From Marinigracilibium pacificum (lineage in GTDB: Bacteria > Bacteroidota > Bacteroidia > Cytophagales > Cyclobacteriaceae), in assembly GCF_012926615.1 (NCBI RefSeq), contig NZ_JABBNU010000013.1:82021-146020 (forward strand): a stretch of DNA of 64,000 bases, read 5' to 3'. This document shows positions 28,562 to 34,504 of the stretch, in pieces. The translations under genes were made by a program, and so were the position numbers. Each line of letters opens with the position of its first letter. The stretch's first letter is position 1. The notes under the pieces are model-generated. The model worked only from the letters and a program-made list of their open reading frames with translations. It did no database searches and had not been told where the DNA came from.

Positions 28562-29183
28562 AGAGATTAATGATATTATTGAGGCTGTTTTTGGAAGTAA
28601 TTTCAACGTAAAGCTTTACAGTGATGCTTGCTATATTGAATTTTTACATAACGAAAATCCAGCAACTATAGCGGTTGGATTAATAACATATCCTGGTTCA
28701 ATAAAGGTGCGTGAGACTTGCACTATTTTCAAAAAATTTAATGAAGTAGAGTCGATTCTGCAGCCGATATTAGATAAGTATAATATCAACCTTGGGTTTT
28801 GGAAGTCTACGATATTTAAGGACTATAAGGTTGGTCAGCATGAATTTGAAAGAGACAATTTTGAAGCTGTCAGAAATGTGTTTGAAAAGATAAAATCAGA
28901 GAGTTTGACTCATAAAGCTAATTTTTTGGATCAATACAAAGAACTATACCAAGTTTACGAGTCATCTGAAAAAATGGAAGTTAAAGAGATGGTGGGATTT
29001 ATTAGTCAGCCACTTCCATTACGTAGAATGGTTATTAAAAAGCTCTGTGGAGATATTGGTTTTGAAAGCTTTTGCAATCATTATATTGAATCATCTGAGA
29101 AGAAGGCAAAAGCAAAGCCCTCACAATTTAAAGGCTATGATAAAGCAGCAAAGGAAGTTTACGATATTTTGCGCCTCACATAA
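28548..29183 (+). CDS. Predicted immunity protein for the nuclease toxin
   Basis: This 211-residue soluble protein has no signal peptide, so it stays in the cytoplasm as expected for a nuclease antidote. The ATG at 28548 overlaps the toxin stop by 14 bases, giving translational coupling. The N-terminal half (residues 5-100) alternates strands and helices (VKLYSDACYIEFLH, TIAVGLITYPGSIKV). The C-terminal half is helical and Lys/Glu-rich. I do not recognise a named immunity family; the assignment rests on position, size and lack of export signal. The RAYT element begins about 55 bp downstream. Confidence 0.65.
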   Translation: MSLNREINDIIEAVFGSNFNVKLYSDACYIEFLHNENPATIAVGLITYPGSIKVRETCTIFKKFNEVESILQPILDKYNINLGFWKSTIFKDYKVGQHEFERDNFEAVRNVFEKIKSESLTHKANFLDQYKELYQVYESSEKMEVKEMVGFISQPLPLRRMVIKKLCGDIGFESFCNHYIESSEKKAKAKPSQFKGYDKAAKEVYDILRLT

Positions 29184-29237
29184 TCGACTGAATTTTTCTT
29201 TTAGCGATAAAAGCATCGATTACGGAGAAGATATGTT

Positions 29238-29965
29238 CCCCCCCCACTAGCGCAAGTATGTACTTGTGCAATTATCGTTCGAAAACTGGTTCAAGAATCC
29301 TCTTGGACCAATCGTTATTAGTTCTTTTAAGTATTTTCCAACCTAACCGTTTATTTCTTTGATTTATTTTTAGTTGCAATTAATTTCCGGCATGAGCAGG
29401 AAATATAAATTTGGCGATAGCAGCAAGTTATATTTTATAAGTTTTGCTGTGGTTTATTGGATTGATGTATTCATAAGAAACGAGTATAAAGAAATATTGA
29501 TAAATAGCTGGAAGTATTGTCAAGAAAATAAGGATCTTGAAATATTTGGTTGGTGTATCATGACAAGTCATGTGCATATGATTATTGGTTCCAAAGAAAA
29601 GCCGTTAGAAAGAATTGTTGCTGACATGAAACGACATACTTCAGGTCAATTAAAAAAAGCAATAATTGATCATCCGGGAGAAAGCAGGAGAGAGTGGATG
29701 CTTTGGATGTTTGAAAGAGCAGGATTAAAGAATAGCAACAATAAAAAGTGGCAGTTTTGGCAGCAGCATAACAAACCAATAGAGTTACTTAACGAGCAGA
29801 TGTTTTATCAAAAACTTGACTATATTCACAGAAATCCTGTAGAAGCCGGTTTTGTTGAAAAGGAAGAAGAATATACATATAGCAGCGCAGGATGTTGGCA
29901 TGGTAAAGAAGAATTGATTAAGCTGAACTACATACGGTAAGTTCGCTTAACGACGACGGCACAAG
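29238..29965 (+). mobile_element. RAYT element, copy E1 (autonomous)
   Basis: The left end is a run of eight C (29238-29245), then a REP-like hairpin GCGCAAGTA-TG-TACTTGTGC at 29250-29269, and a second hairpin (TGGTTCAAG / CTTGGACCA) at 29287-29310. The transposase gene follows. The right end is GCTTAACGACGACGGCACAAG around 29945-29965, after which the sequence turns directly into a toxin-tip reading frame. Copies E2 and E3 share both ends but lack the gene. The 3' terminal hairpin and G-run seen in E2 and E3 are missing here, so this copy may be truncated at the right. Confidence 0.75.
29392..29940 (+). CDS. REP-associated tyrosine transposase (RAYT, Y1/HUH superfamily)
   Basis: This 182-residue protein uses the ATG at 29392 (MSRKYKFGD); an upstream TTG at 29374 is less likely. 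The HUH-type metal motif appears as SHVHMI with His60 and His62, and the catalytic tyrosine is Tyr144 in KLDYIHRNPV, the usual C-terminal signature of this family. RAYTs are single-stranded DNA nucleases that mobilise or maintain flanking REP hairpins. The gene is intact and flanked by such hairpins. The first five codons survive in the deleted copy E2, and the first four in E3. Confidence 0.9.
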   Translation: MSRKYKFGDSSKLYFISFAVVYWIDVFIRNEYKEILINSWKYCQENKDLEIFGWCIMTSHVHMIIGSKEKPLERIVADMKRHTSGQLKKAIIDHPGESRREWMLWMFERAGLKNSNNKKWQFWQQHNKPIELLNEQMFYQKLDYIHRNPVEAGFVEKEEEYTYSSAGCWHGKEELIKLNYIR

Positions 29966-30229
29966 GAAAGCTATACTTATAACAACTTTATTTCTAGTTC
30001 TTTGGAAACAGATATTGCAGATGATTTTATGAGTAGAAAAGGAGGAAGTGTAGTGCTAGTAATAGAGCCAAAATCTGGTAAATCTATCGGTGAAATTTCT
30101 GCAGCTTTCGAAAGTGAGATTTTATTCAAATCGAAAACCAAGTTCGAGGTTGTTTCAAAATCATATCGTCCAAGGTTTACACCTAATGATCCATTAGTTA
30201 GAGAAATACACATCAAAGAAGTAGATTAA
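29966..30229 (+). pseudogene. Headless toxin tip: C-terminal half of an ADP-ribosyltransferase
   Basis: The frame is open from just inside the RAYT right end (29951) to TAA at 30227-30229 and has no ATG at its beginning; a TTG at 30002 is the first possible start. The translation contains NNFISSS (29981-30001), matching the STS motif of ADP-ribosyltransferase toxins. It then has GKSIGEISAAFESEILF with an ExE dyad, Glu-Ser-Glu at 30110-30118, followed by a KTKFEVV strand. The N-terminal half with the Arg motif is absent. The stop overlaps the start of the next gene (TAATG). It is best read as an orphan toxin tip whose upstream part was lost at the element junction. It could supply a new toxin end by recombination. 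Confidence 0.7.
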
Positions 30230-30768
30230 TGAAAGAAAGGCTAGATCAATACGAATTACTATCACTGAAATATAGTCAGTTGCTTTCTAATGATGAGATT
30301 CCAGAATTGGAGAAAAGAAACATTAGACAAGAGTTAGCTATGATTGATAGGTTTAAAGATGATCTAAAATGGAAAGAGCTAACAGGAGATGAAAAGCAGC
30401 AGAAAAGAATCCTGTCATTGCAAAAAATGAAGAGATGGGATAGTGAAAGTGGTGGGAAACAAAAAAGTTTGGTATACTGTGAGAATGTGATTGATCTTTA
30501 TGATCAAGTCATTAGAGCCATTGCAGAGTTAGAAAATGGAGATAAACTAAAAAATCCTAGTTTACTTAGAATCTACTCGATACTCGTAATTGAGAGAGAT
30601 TTAATTAACGAAAAAAGTGGATTTGATCAGATGGTGCATATGGATTATTATGTCTTTAAAAATGTCATGGGTACTTCGCAGGAAGCAAATTTTAAAGAAC
30701 TGAAAGATAGTTTTAATAAAATGTATTTCTCGTGGGAAAATAGACCATATAAGGAAGTTTCACTTTAA
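30229..30768 (+). CDS. Predicted immunity protein paired with the ADP-ribosyltransferase tip
   Basis: This 179-residue, strongly charged, mostly helical cytoplasmic protein (MKERLDQYELLSLKYSQLL...) has no signal peptide or known motif. Its ATG overlaps the stop of the toxin tip by one base, the arrangement expected for a toxin/immunity pair. Function is inferred from position only. If expressed, it could protect against siblings that carry the corresponding toxin even though the local toxin is broken. Confidence 0.55.
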   Translation: MKERLDQYELLSLKYSQLLSNDEIPELEKRNIRQELAMIDRFKDDLKWKELTGDEKQQKRILSLQKMKRWDSESGGKQKSLVYCENVIDLYDQVIRAIAELENGDKLKNPSLLRIYSILVIERDLINEKSGFDQMVHMDYYVFKNVMGTSQEANFKELKDSFNKMYFSWENRPYKEVSL

Positions 30769-30769
30769 A

Positions 30770-30903
30770 TCAAATCAACTGCTTAGTCAGGTTAGCTTTA
30801 AGCAAGAAGGCACTTAGCACATCTTTGACAGTTTTTTTCTGGTCATCAGAAAGCTGCTAAGTTTTATTGAAAAGAGATAGAAGCTCGTTATCTGTAATCA
30901 GGA
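30770..30903 (-). pseudogene. Remnant of an XRE-family regulator C-terminus
   Basis: Read on the minus strand, the segment gives ITDNELLSLFNKT, an in-frame TAG, then QLSDDQKKTVKDVLSAFLLK and a terminal stop at 30772-30770. This matches the pattern of the C-terminal tail found after the helix-turn-helix in many Bacteroidota XRE regulators (DxELLxLF ... LxxxDKxxVKxxLDAFLxK). The HTH itself is missing and the frame is interrupted, so it is a dead fragment, probably carried in with the cassette. Similarity is judged by eye. Confidence 0.45.
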
Positions 30904-30937
30904 GGCGGGCTTTTTCATTTTGTTGACCATAAACGAG

Positions 30938-31164
30938 CCCCCACTAGCGCAAGTATGTACTTGTGCAATTATCGTTCGAAAACTGGTTCAAGAATCCTCT
31001 TGGACCGATCATTATTAGTTCCTTTAAGTATTTTTCAACCTTAATGTATATTTCTTTGATTTATTTTTAGTTGCATTTAATTTCCGGCATGAGCAGGAAA
31101 TACATAATAATTCTATAGGTTTGCTTAACGACGACGGCATAAGAAAATTCTTGCGCCAGGGGGA
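30938..31164 (+). mobile_element. RAYT-derived non-autonomous element, copy E2
   Basis: The first 69 bases (30938-31006) are identical to 29241-29309 of E1, including both hairpins. Similarity of about 90% continues to the transposase start, here ATG AGC AGG AAA TAC, followed after four codons by TAG. The sequence then jumps to GCTTAACGACGACGGCATAAG, the E1 right end, and finishes with CTTGCGCCAGGGGG. About 540 bases of transposase gene are missing, so this is an internal-deletion derivative that keeps both ends. Confidence 0.8.
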
Positions 31165-31281
31165 GAGAATATTATTTATGATTTGTCAATAAATATTTTA
31201 TTGGGAATTGATGTAGGGACATTTTCAACCTTATTGGATTTAGAGTTAGAGAATTATTTTAAACAAAAAAATAAACAATGA
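31165..31281 (+). pseudogene. Headless toxin tip of about 38 residues
   Basis: Directly after the right end of E2 a frame opens without ATG and runs ENIIYDLSINILLGID, then VGTFSTLLDLELENYF, to TGA at 31279-31281. That TGA overlaps the ATG of the next gene as ATGA. The frame is open back to 31129 through the element end. Like the ADP-ribosyltransferase tip, it looks like the very end of a toxin kept in register with its immunity gene. It is too short to name the toxin class. Confidence 0.5.
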
Positions 31282-31850
31282 AAGTTAAAATTTTTCTACT
31301 TTTAGCCCTCCTTATTGTAGTGTTAATTGTTGATTATTTTGCATTTTTTAGTGAATTTTATTTTGGTTGTTCAAAATTGGGCGTTATTTTTTTTGTAAAG
31401 AATATAGTTCCCTTGATCTTATTAAACATTTTAATTGCTACTACTATAAAGAAACTATTCAATTTAACTATAGGTGTTTTTATAGTGGTTATTCACATAT
31501 ATTGTTTTGTTGTTGTCGATGGGAAATTTGATCATTATAGATTTAACAAAATATTGATGAAAAATGGAGGGATAATATATGCATCTAAGGTAATTAAAAA
31601 GGAAGAAACAGGTAAATATTCGGACTTTGAATATGAAATACAATATCATTCTAATAATAGTGTAGTTAATGATTTGTCAATATGTGGTAAAAGGGATGCT
31701 AAGGAAATAAAAGTTGGTGAATATTTGATTGTAGTATACCCCAATGGTTGTGGCTATTTTAGATGGCTACACACAAATCCAACTAAAGAGCAAATTGAAA
31801 GATATTGGGGCGGAAAAGAATATAAAGAAAGTGAGTTTTATAGGCCATAA
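31278..31850 (+). CDS. Predicted membrane immunity protein
   Basis: This 190-residue protein has three hydrophobic segments in its first half (about residues 4-26, 36-54 and 62-84) and a soluble C-terminal half of about 100 residues. That half contains GGIIYASKVIKKEE, a strand-rich middle and GCGYFRWLHTNPTKEQIERY. The ATG overlaps the stop of the toxin-tip frame (ATGA). Multi-pass immunity proteins usually guard against membrane-targeting or periplasm-entering toxins. No family is recognised, and the role is inferred from position. Confidence 0.5.
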   Translation: MKVKIFLLLALLIVVLIVDYFAFFSEFYFGCSKLGVIFFVKNIVPLILLNILIATTIKKLFNLTIGVFIVVIHIYCFVVVDGKFDHYRFNKILMKNGGIIYASKVIKKEETGKYSDFEYEIQYHSNNSVVNDLSICGKRDAKEIKVGEYLIVVYPNGCGYFRWLHTNPTKEQIERYWGGKEYKESEFYRP

Positions 31851-31855
31851 AATAC

Positions 31856-32077
31856 CACCTGCTGTCTGGAGTTTAGCGATAGCGTAACTTCATGCTTTTA
31901 ATGAAAAGTAAGTATTGTATCCCGGTCAAGTAAAGTAGTTATATTTCTTCTTGTTAATCTTTTTAAATCCTGGTCAATCTTAGTTCAAATATTTCCAGCA
32001 TGAGCAGGAAATCCATTAATATTTAAAAGTTTCGCTTAACGACATCGACACAAGTTAATACTTGCGCCAGGGGGGGA
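31856..32077 (+). mobile_element. RAYT-derived non-autonomous element, copy E3
   Basis: A hairpin-forming TGGAGTTTAGCG / GCGTAACTTCA lies near the left. It is followed by a 115-bp stretch (31865-31979) that aligns without gaps to 35750-35864 of E5 at roughly 88%. Next comes ATG AGC AGG AAA TCC with a stop four codons later, then TTCGCTTAACGACA and the terminal hairpin CACAAGTTAATACTTGCG with a run of seven G. It has the same plan as E2 but belongs to a different subfamily; the transposase gene is reduced to its first few codons. Confidence 0.7.
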
Positions 32078-32227
32078 GAATGGTTAATGTTTAATAAAAA
32101 TTTTACAACAACTTTCGAACAATTTAATACACCAAGTTAAAAAAAATAATATTACTTTTACGTGATTTTTCAACTATCCACATAATATATTATTTCTATT
32201 CATTTTTCAATCAAAACAATAACAATT
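32078..32227 (+). other. Gap between E3 and the lipoprotein gene
   Basis: A frame without ATG at its left end continues from E3 (GEWLMFNKNFTTTFEQFNTPS, then a stop at about 32137). It could be a further toxin-tip remnant, but it is too short to trust. The remaining AT-rich sequence includes TACTTTTA at about 32154, a near-consensus -7 box without a clear -33. Nothing else is seen. Confidence 0.3.
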
Positions 32228-32713
32228 ATGAATTTTAGCAAAAGCTTAAATGTTTTAATCATATGTTTATTAGTAATGTTTTCAGGCTGTTCTGATGAAG
32301 AAATTGATAAGTCAGACAAATGGACTGTGTCATATTATTATTATAAAGAATACATTTCAGATTTTGGTTCAACAACTATTAAATATAATTCAGGAACTAT
32401 GAACGTAACGTTTTTGGAAGACCAAAAAATATGCTCAACTAATGGTAGTTTCATTGCTGATTATCGTGATCCTTTTACAGGCGATATGGATGAGGCAACA
32501 ATTGAATTAACTACAATTCCGGAAATAAATAAAAATTACCTTATAGAAGGTGATGATATTATATTTGGAAGCGGTGGGGCAGCTAAAACTTTTAAAATAA
32601 CGGAAAAAACAGATTCTACTTATAACCTAGAATTTAATTTTGAAACAATTGATGATAGTGGTGAGGAAATTATTAGGTATGTGAAAACCGTGGATATCCG
32701 TTTGATCAAATAA
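32228..32713 (+). CDS. Small lipoprotein in the cassette array
   Basis: This 161-residue protein has a lipoprotein signal ending FSGC (Cys about 21). The mature part is beta-rich and acidic with a lipocalin-like outline (DKWTVSYYYYKEYISDFG, GTMNVTFLEDQKICSTNG, EGDDIIFGSGGAAKTFKI). It is not closely similar to the flanking lipoprotein pair. In the array it occupies an immunity-gene position, and lipoprotein immunities exist for toxins acting in the periplasm, but nothing specific proves that role. It is followed by a hairpin at 32744-32784. Confidence 0.5.
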   Translation: MNFSKSLNVLIICLLVMFSGCSDEEIDKSDKWTVSYYYYKEYISDFGSTTIKYNSGTMNVTFLEDQKICSTNGSFIADYRDPFTGDMDEATIELTTIPEINKNYLIEGDDIIFGSGGAAKTFKITEKTDSTYNLEFNFETIDDSGEEIIRYVKTVDIRLIK

Positions 32714-33042
32714 ATATTAATTAAACTATTTTAGTTTATAATTCCTCAATCATTTATAGTTGTAATTACAATAAATGGTTGAGGGTACTTTACTGTTTGC
32801 TTTCTGAAAGTCCGAGTCACAGACTCTGCATTTCATACAAAAGTTTGAAGTTGTCCTGCAGAACACTCCAAACTGCGTGGGAATATCTAATTCCATCAAA
32901 CATGGATTTTTTTCTTGATATTTTCTATTAATAAATATGATTTTTTTTGTAATATAAATTTTTATACTTGTGCACAAAAAATGTGTGAGGACATATGAAA
33001 ATTGTACCTCTTTTATTTAAAATCTTTTTATCAACCATTACT
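32714..33042. other. Intergenic region with one long hairpin
   Basis: CCTCAATCATTTAT (32744-32757) pairs with ATAAATGGTTGAGG (32771-32784) with a single wobble, and the loop is itself the palindrome TTGTAATTACAA. It may end transcription of the lipoprotein gene or be a repeat element. A minus-strand ORF (32977-32750) that is Cys-rich but lacks family signs is not accepted as a gene. The sequence before 33043 is AT-rich with TATACTTG as a poor -7 box. Confidence 0.5.
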
Positions 33043-33453
33043 ATGTTTTTTAACAAAAAATTAATTATTGCCTTCCTTTTTGCATTATGTATTATTTCTT
33101 GTCGAGATGAAGAAGTTAATTCGCCTTTGATTGGAACAAAGTGGATTGAATCTAAACTGGTTTCAGAAAATTGTACTGATTCTGATTGGAATGATATAGA
33201 TAACTCAGGATGTTCTGATGGTGATTGTCAAAATTTAACTTTTAGTGAAACTAATATTATCGTTGAAAGTATTGAAGGTGGTCAGGTATTTGCTGAAGAT
33301 GAGATTATTCCTTATGAAAGTGATGGTTTGTATATTTATGTTGAAGACGAAAGATATAAATATAGTATCAGTGGTAATAAATTAACTGTCTATTTTGGTA
33401 GTCGATCAAAAGGTGATCTTTGTGATGATTATGCCGAATATATTGCTGAGTGA
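33043..33453 (+). CDS. Small lipoprotein, right copy of the flanking paralogous pair
   Basis: The ATG at 33043 is preferred over 32995 because it gives a standard lipoprotein signal (MFFNKKLIIAFLFALCIISC) of the same length as the paralogue at 7676. The 136-residue product shares SPLIGTKWIESK, SENCxD, GCSDGxCQNLTF, PYESDG and GDxCDxY with it in the same order, including the four mature cysteines. The terminator stem behind it is the same. The gene pair marks the two ends of the toxin island, about 25 kb apart. Function is unknown. Confidence 0.7.
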   Translation: MFFNKKLIIAFLFALCIISCRDEEVNSPLIGTKWIESKLVSENCTDSDWNDIDNSGCSDGDCQNLTFSETNIIVESIEGGQVFAEDEIIPYESDGLYIYVEDERYKYSISGNKLTVYFGSRSKGDLCDDYAEYIAE

Positions 33454-33475
33454 TAAATTATATTTTATAGGATAT

Positions 33476-33511
33476 AAAAAAGGTTTGAGAAATATTTCTC
33501 AAACCTTTTTT
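33476..33511 (+). terminator. Terminator of the right lipoprotein gene
   Basis: AAAAAAGGTTTGAGA pairs with TCTCAAACCTTTTTT around a short A/T loop, followed by TATTAT. The core stem GGTTTGAGA/TCTCAAACC equals that of the left paralogue at 8134-8164. Confidence 0.85.
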
Positions 33512-33563
33512 ATTATAATATTGTTTGAATATTATTATTTGAATTGTGATTAGTTCATAAACA

Positions 33564-33631
33564 TCAATCAACTTTATTCAATGTCATTTCAAAAAACTGG
33601 AACCAGTCATTTTCACGTTTGTATTCACCTG
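33564..33631 (-). repeat. 68-bp exact copy of the 3' end of the gene at 35940
   Basis: Bases 33564-33631 are identical to 35940-36007. They encode, on the minus strand, the last 22 codons and the stop of the 170-residue protein. Identity begins exactly at the stop codon. The two copies are direct repeats flanking 2.3 kb that hold E4, two cassette genes and E5. Confidence 0.85.
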
Positions 33632-33711
33632 ACTAGCACAAGAATGATATTGTACTTTTTATCTGATACTTTTATCTTGTTAAAGATTTGAGTGAATACT
33701 TGCGCCAGAGG
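33632..33711 (+). mobile_element. Short RAYT/REP-derived element, copy E4
   Basis: Starting at the base after the 68-bp repeat, CTAGCACAAGAATGATATTGTAC resembles the left hairpin of E1 and E2 (CTAGCGCAAGTA...TACTTGTGC). The block ends with GAATACTTGCGCCAGAGGG, the right terminus seen in E2 and E3. Only about 80 bases remain, so this is a minimal derivative containing both terminal hairpins. Confidence 0.6.
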
Positions 33712-33751
33712 GATTATATTAAGGCAATTTAAATATAACGGAAGTTTATAA

Positions 33752-34504
33752 ATGGAAAATGGATTTTATTTGTTATATGGTTCATTAAATAATAATCTTT
33801 TTGAAAAAGGTGAATTTGTTAAAACGTGGGTTAGAGCAAATAATATAAAATTCAAGAATGAAATTCTTTACTTAAATAATTTAAATCCTGAGTCCTCTTT
33901 TGATGAAGATATAGTTTTTGATTACTTGGAAGCGGGAACAATGGATATTAATCGAGTAAATATGATTCATTATCCTAAAGAGAATTTACTAATTCAAGAT
34001 TATATGAGTTGGATACAGAATTCACCACTTAATGGAGAATTTCATCCAATTTCTAAAAAGTTTAAGTTTTTATTGGAAAATGAAACTTTCAACAATCCGA
34101 ATTGTAGATTTTATAAAGCTCCTCTTAAAGTACGGAATGAATTTATGGAGTTTTACATTTGGCAAAATCTGTCGATACCGGAAATGGACCTCTTAAACAT
34201 GAAAAAATCCGAATTGGTTATTGAGAATTCAAGAAATCGGGAAATAGTAGAGGATTGTACTAACAGATTTACTAGTTTATCTAAGCTGAAAGAATATTGC
34301 TCTCGAAAATATGATTATTTTCATTCGCCAATATTTAAAAAATTAACATTAAATTCAAAGTTTCAAAATCTAGATGTCCTATCAATTCCGGGTAATAAAA
34401 TCCCTGTTATTTCTCATAGACTTAAGCTAGAAATTGAAGAAAAAGGAATTACGGGAGTAGAATTTAAAAATCCTGAAGTACCAATAAATTTTGATAATGA
34501 ATAG
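33752..34504 (+). CDS. Imm11/Imm43-like immunity protein
   Basis: This 250-residue soluble protein (MENGFYLLYGSLNNN) ends with IPGNKIPVISHRLKLEIEEK and then GITGVEFKNPEVPI. That is the C-terminal pattern of the DUF1629-type immunity families (Imm11/Imm43), where a 'PIISERLK...LEEAGITGVEF' segment is typical. These proteins are encoded beside polymorphic toxins. Here the partner toxin is absent; only about 12 codons of an open frame precede the ATG and end in TAA directly before it. The next gene overlaps its end by 8 bp. Confidence 0.65.
   Translation: MENGFYLLYGSLNNNLFEKGEFVKTWVRANNIKFKNEILYLNNLNPESSFDEDIVFDYLEAGTMDINRVNMIHYPKENLLIQDYMSWIQNSPLNGEFHPISKKFKFLLENETFNNPNCRFYKAPLKVRNEFMEFYIWQNLSIPEMDLLNMKKSELVIENSRNREIVEDCTNRFTSLSKLKEYCSRKYDYFHSPIFKKLTLNSKFQNLDVLSIPGNKIPVISHRLKLEIEEKGITGVEFKNPEVPINFDNE

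Noticed and set aside
29047..29250. Plus-strand ORF of 67 codons overlapping the end of the immunity gene
   Set aside because: It lies in another frame of a supported gene and runs into the poly-C element end; a shadow ORF.
32078..32137. A third headless toxin tip after E3
   Set aside because: The frame is only about 20 codons, is not in the same register with the element as the other two, and is not coupled to the next gene.
32750..32977. Minus-strand ORF of 75 codons with several cysteines
   Set aside because: It has no recognisable family, runs through the nested palindrome, and has no promoter or ribosome-binding signal; coding is not supported.
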